This document shows, piece by piece, positions 22,031-31,013 of a stretch of DNA of 64,000 nt (position 1 is its first letter; every line of letters starts with the position of its first letter). Origin of the DNA: Shimia sp022448905 (lineage in GTDB: Bacteria; Pseudomonadota; Alphaproteobacteria; Rhodobacterales; Rhodobacteraceae); contig NZ_CP138953.1 in the NCBI RefSeq assembly GCF_047126315.1, forward strand, positions 3,410,001 through 3,474,000, in the 5' to 3' direction. The notes below the pieces were generated by a model. It was not told the origin of the DNA. It ran no database searches and saw nothing but the letters and a program-made list of their open reading frames with translations. The position numbers and the translations under genes were made by a program.

Positions 22031-25000
22031 ATGAGCCCAGCGCGCGATCTGATCGACACCAGCACTTACCGCAAAGAAGCCCCCTTGGTGGAGGACTTGA
22101 AGACGGCAAGCGGCCTGAGTAGCGCGGACCGCAAAGCCATTTGTGCCAAAGGCGCCTCCCTTGTGCGCGAAATCCGCGAAGAGACCAGCCCCGGCATGAT
22201 GGAAGTCTTTCTGGCGGAGTACGGCCTCTCCACCGACGAAGGCGTGGCGCTGATGTGCCTGGCCGAAGCGCTTTTGCGGGTGCCGGACGCAGACACCATC
22301 GACGCGCTGATCGAAGATAAAATTGCCCCCTCCGACTGGGGCAAGCACCTTGGCCAATCCACCTCCTCTCTGGTGAACGCGTCCACATGGGCGCTACTGC
22401 TGACCGGCAAAGTGATGGACGACCAAAATACTGGTCTGATCGGCACGTTGCGCGGCGCGGTCAAACGTCTTGGAGAGCCGGTGATCCGCACCGCTGTCGG
22501 GCGTGCGATGAAAGAAATGGGGCGTCAATTTGTACTGGGCGAGTCCATCACCTCCGCTATGAAACGTGCGGAAGGTATGGAGAAAAAGGGCTATACCTAC
22601 TCCTACGACATGCTTGGTGAAGCGGCCAAAACCGACGCCGACGCCATGCGTTACCACCTCGCCTACTCCCGCGCGATCACAGCCATTGCCTCAGCCTGTA
22701 CCCATGCGGACACGCGCGACAATCCCGGAATCTCGGTAAAGCTCTCCGCCCTGCACCCACGCTATGAGGTTGCGCAGAAAGAGCGGGTCATGGAAGAGTT
22801 GGTCCCCCGTCTTCGGTCCCTCGCGTTGCTGGCAAAATCCGCCGGGATGGGCCTTAACATCGACGCCGAAGAGGCCGAACGCCTGGCGATCTCGATGGAT
22901 GTGATTGAAACCGTGCTCAGCGAGCCTGCCCTGGCCGGTTGGGACGGCTTTGGCGTTGTGGTGCAGGCCTATGGCAAGCGCGCTGGCGCGACGCTGGACT
23001 ACCTCTACGAGTTGTCCACAAAACTGGACCGCAAAATCATGGTGCGTCTTGTGAAAGGCGCCTATTGGGACACCGAAGTCAAACGCGCGCAGGTCGAAGG
23101 CATTGACGGCTTCCCGGTCTTCACCAACAAAGCCGCCACCGACGTGTCCTATATTGCCAACGCCCGCAAGCTGCTTGGCATGACAGACCGCATCTATCCG
23201 CAGTTTGCCACTCACAACGCCCACACAGTGGCGGCAATTCTTCATATGGCGGAAGACAAATCTGCCTTTGAATTCCAACGCTTGCATGGCATGGGCGAAG
23301 CGCTGCACGACATTGTGCTGAACGACCAAGGCACCCGTTGCCGGATTTATGCACCCGTTGGCGCGCACCGTGATCTGTTGGCATATCTCGTGCGGCGGCT
23401 GCTTGAAAATGGCGCAAACTCTTCGTTTGTGAACCAAATCGTCGACGAAGAGGTTCCCGCTGAAACCGTCGCCAGCGACCCCTTTGATCAGGTGCAATCC
23501 ACCGAAGGCCAGCTGCCACGTGGGCCGGAACTGTTTGAACCGGAGCGGGTGAACTCCAAGGGGTTCGATCTGACCGACAAACCAACGCTGGATGCATTGG
23601 ACACGGCGCGCGCGCTGTTCCGCAACACGCAATGGAACGCCGCTCCGTTGTTGGCGAACGATCCTGCGCCCGAGGCAACGCACCCCGTAGACAACCCGTT
23701 CCTGCCAACGGACAGCCCCGGCACCGTGGCACATGCGAGTGCGGCAGATGTGGAAAGCGCCTTTAGCGCGGCCAAGCCTTGGAGCACATCCCCTGAGAAA
23801 CGTGGCGCCGTATTGTCCAAAGCCGCTGATCTCTATGAGGCAAACTATGGCGCGCTCTTTGCCCTGCTGGCGCGCGAGGCCGGCAAAACGCCTAACGACG
23901 CAGTCGCAGAACTGCGCGAAGCCGTTGATTTCTTGCGATATTACGGCGCCAACGCGCCTAGTGCGCCAGCGGCGGGTGTCTTTACTTGCATCTCTCCGTG
24001 GAACTTCCCACTGGCGATCTTCTCCGGCCAGGTGGCCGCCGCACTGGCTGCGGGCAATGCTGTGCTCGCCAAGCCTGCAGATCAAACCCCATTGATCGCT
24101 TTTGAGGCTGTCAAGCTGCTGCATGAGGCTGGCGTACCGCGTGATGCGCTGCAACTCCTTCCGGGCTCCGGTGCCACCGTTGGGGCTGCGCTCACCTCCG
24201 ATCCCCGCGTCAACGGCGTGGCCTTCACCGGCTCCACTGCGACCGCGTTACGCATCCGCGCTACAATGGCAGACAACATGGCCCCAGGTGCGCCGCTGAT
24301 TGCCGAAACCGGCGGTCTGAACGCCATGATTGTCGACAGCACAGCCCTGCCCGAACAAGCAGTGACGGCCATTGTTGAAAGCGCCTTCCAATCCGCAGGC
24401 CAGCGCTGCTCGGCCCTGCGTTGTCTCTATGTGCAGGAAGACATTGCCGAAAACCTGCTTGAGATGCTGACCGGCGCAATGAAGGAACTCTCGCTGGGCG
24501 ATCCGTGGCTGCTGTCCACCGACAGCGGCCCGGTGATTGACGAGACTGCGCGGCGCGGCATTGCCGACCATATTGCTTACGCCCAATCAGAAGGCCGCGT
24601 GCTATTCCAATTGCCCACACCACAAACCGGCACTTTCATTGCGCCAACCTTGATCAAGGTGAACGGCATTGCCGATCTGGAGCGGGAAATCTTTGGTCCA
24701 GTTCTGCATGTCGCCACCTTCAAATCCAATGAACTGGACACAGTGATCGATGCGATCAATGCCACCGGCTATGGGCTGACCTTTGGTCTCCAGACCCGGA
24801 TTGACGACCGTGTACAACATGTCGCCGATCGGGTGAAAGCGGGCAATATCTATGTGAACCGCAACCAGATTGGCGCGATTGTTGGCTCGCAACCCTTTGG
24901 CGGCGAAGGGCTTTCTGGCACCGGCCCCAAAGCAGGTGGCCCGCACTACCTCGCGCGGTTTGCTGCGGTACCAACTGAACAATCAGGCGTATGGGACGGC

Positions 25001-25453
25001 ATCATGCCAGCCGACGTGGCACAGGTGGAATTGGACAAGGCCAACAGAGCGGCAAGCACCCAAGGCACAACCATTTCCCTGCCAGGGCCGACCGGTGAAT
25101 CCAACCGCCTGACCAGCTATGCGCGAGAGCCGCTGCTCTGCATGGGACCTGGTGAGGCAACAGCCAAGGAGCAGGCTGAAATTGTGCGGAGCCTTGGTGG
25201 GCAAGCTGTTGTGTGCGCAGGAAAACTCCCGGAAGATGCACTCACCACGCTACAAGGGTTCGCAGGTGTACTTTGGTGGGGAGACACAGATCAAGCACGA
25301 TCCTACGACCAGGCCTTGGCACGGCGTGATGGGCCGATCCTGCCCCTGATCACCGGACGACCAGATGCGGCACGGGTGTTGGGCGAACGGCATGTCTGTG
25401 TGGACACCACAGCGGCAGGTGGCAACGCGGCGCTTTTGAGCGGGAGCAGTTGA
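22031..25453 (+). CDS. putA: Bifunctional proline dehydrogenase / delta-1-pyrroline-5-carboxylate dehydrogenase
   Basis: A 1,140-residue PutA converting proline to glutamate in two steps. The FAD-dependent proline dehydrogenase barrel occupies the first half (SVKLSALHPRYE, MVRLVKGAYWDTEVKRAQ, YPQFATHNAHT, EFQRLHGMGEAL). The NAD-dependent aldehyde dehydrogenase half shows ISPWNFPLAIFSGQVAAALA, GSGATVGAAL, the catalytic glutamate in ETGGLNAM and the catalytic cysteine in AFQSAGQRCSALR. There is no N-terminal ribbon-helix-helix DNA-binding domain, so regulation is left to the divergent Lrp-type gene. The ATG is preceded by GGAG. The product feeds glutamate metabolism; membrane association through ubiquinone reduction is expected. 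Confidence 0.95.
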   Translation: MSPARDLIDTSTYRKEAPLVEDLKTASGLSSADRKAICAKGASLVREIREETSPGMMEVFLAEYGLSTDEGVALMCLAEALLRVPDADTIDALIEDKIAPSDWGKHLGQSTSSLVNASTWALLLTGKVMDDQNTGLIGTLRGAVKRLGEPVIRTAVGRAMKEMGRQFVLGESITSAMKRAEGMEKKGYTYSYDMLGEAAKTDADAMRYHLAYSRAITAIASACTHADTRDNPGISVKLSALHPRYEVAQKERVMEELVPRLRSLALLAKSAGMGLNIDAEEAERLAISMDVIETVLSEPALAGWDGFGVVVQAYGKRAGATLDYLYELSTKLDRKIMVRLVKGAYWDTEVKRAQVEGIDGFPVFTNKAATDVSYIANARKLLGMTDRIYPQFATHNAHTVAAILHMAEDKSAFEFQRLHGMGEALHDIVLNDQGTRCRIYAPVGAHRDLLAYLVRRLLENGANSSFVNQIVDEEVPAETVASDPFDQVQSTEGQLPRGPELFEPERVNSKGFDLTDKPTLDALDTARALFRNTQWNAAPLLANDPAPEATHPVDNPFLPTDSPGTVAHASAADVESAFSAAKPWSTSPEKRGAVLSKAADLYEANYGALFALLAREAGKTPNDAVAELREAVDFLRYYGANAPSAPAAGVFTCISPWNFPLAIFSGQVAAALAAGNAVLAKPADQTPLIAFEAVKLLHEAGVPRDALQLLPGSGATVGAALTSDPRVNGVAFTGSTATALRIRATMADNMAPGAPLIAETGGLNAMIVDSTALPEQAVTAIVESAFQSAGQRCSALRCLYVQEDIAENLLEMLTGAMKELSLGDPWLLSTDSGPVIDETARRGIADHIAYAQSEGRVLFQLPTPQTGTFIAPTLIKVNGIADLEREIFGPVLHVATFKSNELDTVIDAINATGYGLTFGLQTRIDDRVQHVADRVKAGNIYVNRNQIGAIVGSQPFGGEGLSGTGPKAGGPHYLARFAAVPTEQSGVWDGIMPADVAQVELDKANRAASTQGTTISLPGPTGESNRLTSYAREPLLCMGPGEATAKEQAEIVRSLGGQAVVCAGKLPEDALTTLQGFAGVLWWGDTDQARSYDQALARRDGPILPLITGRPDAARVLGERHVCVDTTAAGGNAALLSGSS

Positions 25454-25484
25454 CCTTCCGCGCAAATCCCCGCAGCTTGGCCGC

Positions 25485-26234
25485 ATGTTTCCAATACGCG
25501 ACCACAACCCTTCCGGACGCACGCCCTATGTCGTCTATGCGCTGATCCTCCTGAATGTCGGGATCTTCCTGAGTTATCAGCCGATTATGGGGGACAATTT
25601 CCGGCTGGCCCAGCTCTTTCAGGACTGGGCCTTGCTGCCTGGCGAAGTCACCGAAGGCCGCCAATTGCATGGGCTTGTGACATCCATGTTCCTGCATGGA
25701 GGTTGGATGCACCTGCTGGGCAACATGCTGTTTTTGTGGATTTTTGGCGACAACCTCGAAGACGAGATGGGCCATTTTGGCTTTTTGGTCTTCTATCTCT
25801 TGTCGGGCCTTGGCGCGGACTTTGCCCAGATTGCCGCCGATCCGGACAGCCAAATTCCGATGGTCGGTGCCTCCGGCGCCATCGCCGGGGTGATGGGCGG
25901 TTACCTTTTGCTCTTCCCCAAAGCGAAGGTCGATATCCTGCTGATATTGATCATCATTTTCCGCATCTTCACCATCCCTGCCTGGGTCATGTTGGGCGTC
26001 TGGTTTGCCCTGCAGGTGTTCAATGGCGTGGCGGTGGACACTGCCGGCGGCGGGGTTGCGCATTGGGCCCATGCGGGTGGTTTTGTGGTCGGGGCCGTTC
26101 TGGCGATCCCTGCGTGGTTAAAGCGCGGCGGCACTAGCTATTGGCAACGGACCCATGGCCATCCACCGCACCCTGAAGCCAAGTATAAACTGAGCCAAAG
26201 TTCCGTGCCCCGTGTGAGGAGAAAACGTCGATGA
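25485..26234 (+). CDS. Rhomboid family intramembrane serine protease
   Basis: A 249-residue multi-spanning protein. The family signatures are HGGWMHLLGNMLFLWIFGDN in the second helix, the catalytic serine in GASGAIAGVMGGY and the catalytic histidine in HWAHAGGFVVGA; Ser-His dyad spacing is typical. It cleaves transmembrane substrates within the inner membrane; the target is unknown. Its stop overlaps the next gene's start (ATGA), so the two are co-translated. Start near 25485 has no strong ribosome binding site. Confidence 0.9.
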   Translation: MFPIRDHNPSGRTPYVVYALILLNVGIFLSYQPIMGDNFRLAQLFQDWALLPGEVTEGRQLHGLVTSMFLHGGWMHLLGNMLFLWIFGDNLEDEMGHFGFLVFYLLSGLGADFAQIAADPDSQIPMVGASGAIAGVMGGYLLLFPKAKVDILLILIIIFRIFTIPAWVMLGVWFALQVFNGVAVDTAGGGVAHWAHAGGFVVGAVLAIPAWLKRGGTSYWQRTHGHPPHPEAKYKLSQSSVPRVRRKRR

Positions 26235-26599
26235 GTCAGAAACTTACCTGCCACTGCGGCTCTGTGGAACTGCGCGTCACTCTCGCACAAGACCCAAGCG
26301 AAGCCATGCTCTGTGACTGTTCCTTTTGCCGCCGTCGCATGGTGCCAAATGTAGATGTGAAGCTCTCCGATCTGACAATCGTAAAAGGCCATGAATGCCT
26401 GACGCTGTACACCTGGGGCACGGGGACCGCGAAACACTACTTCTGCCGCAATTGTGGCATCTACACGCATCACCAGCGCCGCTCACGCCCGGACGTCTAC
26501 GGCGTCAACATTGGCGCGCTGGAGGGCGTAAATCCCAGCGATTTTGCACCTTTTGGCTGGGTCGATGGCGTCAATCATCCGTCAGACAAAAAAACCTGA
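26231..26599 (+). CDS. GFA family zinc protein
   Basis: A 122-residue member of the glutathione-dependent formaldehyde-activating (Gfa/CENP-V) family. Zinc-binding cysteines appear in order as CHCGSVE, CDCSFCRRR and CRNCGIYTHH. The fold is a zinc beta-structure; the formaldehyde-glutathione activity is proven only for a few members, so the function is uncertain. It overlaps the rhomboid gene by four bases. Its stop lies inside the stem of a terminator for the opposite strand. Confidence 0.85.
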   Translation: MSQKLTCHCGSVELRVTLAQDPSEAMLCDCSFCRRRMVPNVDVKLSDLTIVKGHECLTLYTWGTGTAKHYFCRNCGIYTHHQRRSRPDVYGVNIGALEGVNPSDFAPFGWVDGVNHPSDKKT

Positions 26600-26616
26600 C
26601 CCAATTAGGCCAGGTT
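26588..26616 (-). terminator. suhB: Intrinsic terminator of the inositol-monophosphatase gene
   Basis: On the minus strand AACCTGGCC-TAATTG-GGTCAGGTT forms a hairpin with one mismatch, followed by a run of T residues. It lies about 45 bases after the stop of the minus-strand gene and overlaps the end of the convergent GFA gene. Confidence 0.7.
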
Positions 26617-26661
26617 TCACAATGTCACAGAGATACAAAAGCCGCGTAAGGGCTGCGTACG

Positions 26662-27453
26662 TTACCCGTTGCGGATGACTTTTGCGAAGGTGGAAAAGAT
26701 CGGCTCGTTGGCCACGATCATCTCGCCATCTTCCAGAATGTTGCCTTCCGGGTTCATTGGCTCAACCAATGCGCCAGCCTCTTTCGCAATCAGCAAGCCT
26801 GCGGCCACGTCCCATGGTTGCAGCTTGCGCTCCCAGAAGCCCTCATAGCGGCCTGCAGCCACATAGGCGAGGTCCAGAGAGGCAGCGCCAAAGCGGCGTA
26901 CACCAGCGGTGGCTGGCAAAATCCGCGCGAGGTCCTGCAGGGTTTCTGGCAGGTCGGCACGACCGGCATAAGGCAGGCCAGTGGCAAAGATCGACTCGAT
27001 CATGCGGTGACGGCCAGACACACGCATCCGCAGACTGTCATTCAGCCAGGCGCCCTCGCCTTTTTCGGCATAGAACATCTCGTCCTTGGCGGCGTCAAAC
27101 ACCACACCCGCAACGATTTCACCCTTATGTTCCAGAGCGATAGAGATCGACCAGTGGGGCAGACCGTGCAGGAAGTTGGTGGTGCCATCCAGCGGATCAA
27201 CAATCCAGCGGCGGGTCGGATCTTTGCCCGCAATCTCGCCACCTTCTTCTGCGATCCAGCCATAGGTTGGACGCGCGCCCAGCAACTCTTCTTTCAGGAT
27301 TTCCTCAGCAGCAATGTCTGCGCGGCTGACAAAGTCGCCTGCCCCTTTGGTCGAGACCTGGAGGTTTTCAACTTCACGGAAGTCTTTGACCAGCGACCGG
27401 CCCGCTTTGCGAGCGGCCTTCATCATGATGTTCAGATTTGCGCTGCCCGGCAT
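26662..27453 (-). CDS. suhB: Inositol monophosphatase family protein (SuhB)
   Basis: A 263-residue lithium-sensitive-type phosphatase. Metal and substrate motifs are visible: AEEGG, the signature WIVDPLDGTTNFLHG and the C-terminal LQPWDVAAGLLIAKEAGA. It hydrolyses inositol-1-phosphate or related sugar phosphates with magnesium; SuhB in enterobacteria also has a role in rRNA transcription antitermination, which cannot be assumed here. The frame is open to 27693, but ATG 27453 with GGAG upstream begins MPGSANLNIMMKAARKAG, the normal N-terminus of the family. Confidence 0.92.
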   Translation of the reverse strand: MPGSANLNIMMKAARKAGRSLVKDFREVENLQVSTKGAGDFVSRADIAAEEILKEELLGARPTYGWIAEEGGEIAGKDPTRRWIVDPLDGTTNFLHGLPHWSISIALEHKGEIVAGVVFDAAKDEMFYAEKGEGAWLNDSLRMRVSGRHRMIESIFATGLPYAGRADLPETLQDLARILPATAGVRRFGAASLDLAYVAAGRYEGFWERKLQPWDVAAGLLIAKEAGALVEPMNPEGNILEDGEMIVANEPIFSTFAKVIRNG

Positions 27454-27636
27454 GGCACGGCTCCTTTTGACACAGAGCGCGCGTATACGCCCGTAATCCC
27501 TTTTTGCCAAGGCCTTATAGGGCCTATTGCGCCGGTTAGGAAACGCCGCGTCACAAAAACTGGTTAAAAACCGCCACCCCTTGCCAGAAGGCGGTGCGCC
27601 GACCAAGCTGACGTCAAAGCTTTGGAGGATGCCCAA

Positions 27637-28677
27637 ATGACAGAACAGATGCAGCGCATGGTGCTGGCCAACCGCCCGACAGGTGAACCGCAAGATGAAA
27701 ATTTCCGTTTAGAAACAGTGGATGTGCCTGAGATTGGCGAGGACGAAGTGCTGGTGCGTGTGCACTACATGTCGCTTGATCCTTATATGCGTGGGCGGAT
27801 GGATGATGCGAAGTCCTACTCCGCCGCAGTGCAGATTGGCGAGACCATGGGCGGCGGCGCTGTGGGCGAGGTGATAGCATCTAACCATAAAGACTTTGCG
27901 CCCGGCGATTTTGCCCTTGGCATGTTTGGCTGGGCAACCCATGGCGTGGCAAAAGGCCATGAAATGCAAAAGCTTAACCCTAACTTGGCCCCGATCACCA
28001 CCGCGCTTGGTGTGATGGGGATGCCCGGCTTTACCGGCTGGTACGGGTTGACCGAATTGGGCAAACCCAAAGAAGGCGAAACGCTGGTTGTGGGGGCGGC
28101 AACGGGGCCGGTTGGGTCCATGGTGGGGCAAATCGCCAAATCCATGGGGCTGCGCGTGGTTGGCATCGCCGGCGGAGCAGAGAAATGTGCAAAGGCAACA
28201 GAGACTTACGGCTTTGATGCCTGTATCGATCACAAGGCCTTTGAGACGGCAAGCGACTTGCGCAAGGCGGTGGCGGCGGAGTGTCCGCAAGGCATTGATA
28301 TTTATTTCGAAAATGTCGGCGGTAAGCTGTTGGATGCGGTGCTGCCGCTGATGAATGTCGGCGGACGTATTCCGCTATGTGGCATGATCGCCTGGTACAA
28401 CGCAGGTGGGCTTGGCGCGGATGCGGCGATGGAGAGCCTGACCGGCCCCCGGCTGTGGCGCACAATTCTGGTTAACCAACTGTCGGTAAACGGCTTTATC
28501 ATCTCCAACCACTATGACCGCTATGGCGATTTCCTGCGCGACGTCGGGCCAAAACTGGCCGCCGGAGAGATTGCCTATGGTGAAGATATTGCCGAAGGGT
28601 TGGAAAATGCGCCTGCGGCCTTCCGCTCCCTGTTAAGGGGCGGAAACAAAGGCAAACAGCTGGTAAAACTGATCTGA
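27637..28677 (+). CDS. NADP-dependent oxidoreductase, CurA-like (MDR family)
   Basis: A 346-residue medium-chain reductase without structural zinc. It begins MVLANRPTGEPQDENFRLE, close to the start of NADPH-dependent curcumin/dihydrocurcumin reductase CurA and leukotriene B4 dehydrogenase-type proteins. The cofactor-binding loop is VVGAATGPVGSMVGQIAKSMG, and DIYFENVGGKLLDAV with GRIPLCGMIAWYN is family-typical. Probable activity is reduction of activated double bonds (enones). GGAGG precedes ATG 27637. Confidence 0.86.
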   Translation: MTEQMQRMVLANRPTGEPQDENFRLETVDVPEIGEDEVLVRVHYMSLDPYMRGRMDDAKSYSAAVQIGETMGGGAVGEVIASNHKDFAPGDFALGMFGWATHGVAKGHEMQKLNPNLAPITTALGVMGMPGFTGWYGLTELGKPKEGETLVVGAATGPVGSMVGQIAKSMGLRVVGIAGGAEKCAKATETYGFDACIDHKAFETASDLRKAVAAECPQGIDIYFENVGGKLLDAVLPLMNVGGRIPLCGMIAWYNAGGLGADAAMESLTGPRLWRTILVNQLSVNGFIISNHYDRYGDFLRDVGPKLAAGEIAYGEDIAEGLENAPAAFRSLLRGGNKGKQLVKLI

Positions 28678-28814
28678 TTTGATTTCGGCGCAACGGCGGC
28701 GGTTAAGGATTGGCATCTGCCAAAAACCACGTCGGTATTGTGTCGGTATCACGACTGTTTCGCGGAGGTGGGGGTTTTGTGCCTCTGCCCTGCGTAAACA
28801 CAAGGCGCGGCGCG

Positions 28815-29849
28815 TTAATGCACCAGCAACCGCGCCTCACGTGCTTTCAACGACGGGCGGGCATCTTCTCCGTAGACATGTAAGCCTTCGCTCAGCAGCT
28901 CCGGGAACAACTCGTAGATTTCATCCTGCACCGCCTGCGCCATGGAAGAGAGCCCCTGCTCGCCCGGCATGAAGCTTTCGCTGGGAATGCCGCCGCCGTA
29001 GATGATTTCGTGGCAATCAAACAGCAGGTGCAGATAGGTAACGTCGCCGCCCTCAACCTGCACCACGGTGTCGCCATTGATCAGCGCCTGCGCTGGGACC
29101 AGCACTTCGCTTTCGCCAAAGTTCACCTCGATCCGCCAGCCACGCAGCATCATGCGGTGTTGCGGTGACACCATCAGCGGCAAGTCATTGCCAAGCGCGC
29201 CCGGTGCAAAACGGATGGGCGCAAGAGACCCACGTGCGGGCACGGTGCGACGGCCGATCCAACGCAGAGGTTGGAAGCCATGGTCCATGGTCAGGATCAT
29301 GTCGCCGGGTTCAAGCTCTTCCACCGGACGTTCGCCTTTCTGCGTGATGATCTTGGTGCCTTCCACAAAGCAGGGCACAAAATCCCATTCCTCACGATTT
29401 GAAGTCAGGCCGGAATAGCGGTTGCCCAGCAGGCTATCGAGGCTGATCGATTGGATTGGGCCCGCTTCCAGGGCCGCCTGATCCGCGTTGTTGGAAAACT
29501 CCGGCGCAAGATAGGCGTTGCCGTTGGTGTCCTGAAACAGCACGGCGGTATAGGTGGCGGTTGTGCCGTCCACATAGGTGATTGTGGCATTGTAAACCGC
29601 CGTGCCGTCAAAGGTCTGCGGGCTGCCGCCATCGACCGTGAAGCGGTCGTTTGGACTGTTGTCCATGTCGTAAACCGAGCCGACATTGCCAAAGGGTGAA
29701 ATCTCGACAAAATCATTCACCAAAGGATTGCCCGGCCCACCAAAGGTCAGACCTTCCAAAGCGGCAGCGTTTTCGGCACGGGTGTTGCCTTCGATGGTGT
29801 CGATGTCAGCCAGTTGACCAACAGAGATTGCATTAAACGTAGTCGGCAT
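28815..29849 (-). CDS. Hint-domain protein
   Basis: A 344-residue protein. The N-terminal 150 residues are rich in Asp, Asn, Thr and Gly, like secreted calcium-binding or adhesin-type proteins, with no signal peptide. From about residue 165 a Hint (hedgehog/intein) domain begins at a cysteine: PCFVEGTKIITQKGERPVEE then LEPGDMILTMDHGFQPLRWI and the conserved VSPQHRMML. In such domains the cysteine starts self-cleavage of the preceding peptide bond. Little more than 20 residues follow the domain, so there is no obvious C-extein. Type I secretion is common for Roseobacter Hint_2 proteins but is inference. ATG 29849 is preferred to 29894. Confidence 0.77.
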   Translation of the reverse strand: MPTTFNAISVGQLADIDTIEGNTRAENAAALEGLTFGGPGNPLVNDFVEISPFGNVGSVYDMDNSPNDRFTVDGGSPQTFDGTAVYNATITYVDGTTATYTAVLFQDTNGNAYLAPEFSNNADQAALEAGPIQSISLDSLLGNRYSGLTSNREEWDFVPCFVEGTKIITQKGERPVEELEPGDMILTMDHGFQPLRWIGRRTVPARGSLAPIRFAPGALGNDLPLMVSPQHRMMLRGWRIEVNFGESEVLVPAQALINGDTVVQVEGGDVTYLHLLFDCHEIIYGGGIPSESFMPGEQGLSSMAQAVQDEIYELFPELLSEGLHVYGEDARPSLKAREARLLVH

Positions 29850-30009
29850 AGACAAATCTGGAGCCGCCCGCGCCGCGACCCTGGCAGGGATCAAATGCGC
29901 GCTGGGAGATACTCCACCCCCTAAACTGATGAACCGTTACACAACAACATGGACGTGACGGCCCAGATTGTTCAGGGGGAGAAATACCAGAAAAGTCTCA
30001 CCGTATGGT

Positions 30010-30921
30010 TTATGCAGATTGCAATCGGCGCGCTTCTTCGCCCGCCAATTGAATCAAATCCTTCATGTAAGGCTTGTCCAGATCCTCAGTGCGCGTGGCC
30101 GCAAATAGCGCGCGCGTAAGCCCTTTGTCGGTGATCGGGCGGGTCACATAATCCGAGGAATACTTCACCTCGCGCACCACCCAATCCGGCAGCACCGACA
30201 CCCCTCGGTTGGAGGCCACCAGCAGGAGGATCACGGCGGTGAGCTCCGCTTGCCGCACGGCCCCCGGTTCCACTTTGGCCGGGGTGAGCAGCTGCGAAAA
30301 CACATCCAGACGCGAGCGCTCCACCGGATAGGTGATAAGGGTCTCGCCACGAAAATCCTCGGCTTCAACAAAGGCTTTCTGCGCCAAAGGGTGCGAAGCG
30401 GACGCCACAAACACCGGTGCATAGTCAAACAAATGGCTGAACGACACATTGGGCAAGTTTTCCGGGTCGGAACTGACCACCAGATCGACCTCTTCTTTCT
30501 GCAGCGCGGGCATGGCGTCAAAAGCCAGACCGGGGCGAATGTCCACATCCACGTCTGGCCAGTTTTTGCGGAATTGCTCCAGCACCGGGAACAGCCATTC
30601 AAAACAGGCGTGGCATTCAATGGCGATGTGCAGGCGGCCAGAACTGCCGTCGCGCAAACCGTTAAATTCCGCTTCAAGTTTTTCGACCTCCGGCAACACC
30701 TGATTGGCGAGGCGCAAAAGACGCAACCCTGCGGAGGACAGCTTCATCGGCTTTGAGCGGCGCACAAACAGCTCTACGCCAGCCTGTTCTTCCAAACCTT
30801 TGATCTGGTGGGACAAAGCCGATTGCGTGATGTTGAGCTGATCGGCAGCACGGGCCAGACCGCCACATTCATGCACCGCGCGCACGGTGCGCAGGTGGCG
30901 GAATTCAATGTGCATCTTCAT
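30010..30921 (-). CDS. metR: LysR family regulator, probable MetR
   Basis: A 303-residue LysR-type regulator with helix-turn-helix RHLRTVRAVHECGGLARAAD followed by QLNITQSALSHQIKGLEEQ, and a substrate-binding domain with CHACFEWLFPVLEQFRKNWP, a stretch I recall from MetR. It is divergent from metF, and MetR activates methionine genes with homocysteine as co-effector. The frame is open to 30996, but MKMHIEFRHL at 30921 (or MHIEFRHL at 30915) is the usual N-terminus; neither has a strong ribosome binding site. Confidence 0.83.
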   Translation of the reverse strand: MKMHIEFRHLRTVRAVHECGGLARAADQLNITQSALSHQIKGLEEQAGVELFVRRSKPMKLSSAGLRLLRLANQVLPEVEKLEAEFNGLRDGSSGRLHIAIECHACFEWLFPVLEQFRKNWPDVDVDIRPGLAFDAMPALQKEEVDLVVSSDPENLPNVSFSHLFDYAPVFVASASHPLAQKAFVEAEDFRGETLITYPVERSRLDVFSQLLTPAKVEPGAVRQAELTAVILLLVASNRGVSVLPDWVVREVKYSSDYVTRPITDKGLTRALFAATRTEDLDKPYMKDLIQLAGEEARRLQSA

Positions 30922-31013
30922 ATCGGACTCATGACTTTCTTGAGAATTATGAATTTGCGTAAAGATGACATGTGTGGGACATGAGGACAACAGCAAGTCA
31001 CAGGATGTCCGTT

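Noticed and set aside
22691..24154. Minus-strand frame of 487 codons opposite putA
   Set aside because: Overlaps the whole core of PutA, which has all catalytic motifs; no independent support.
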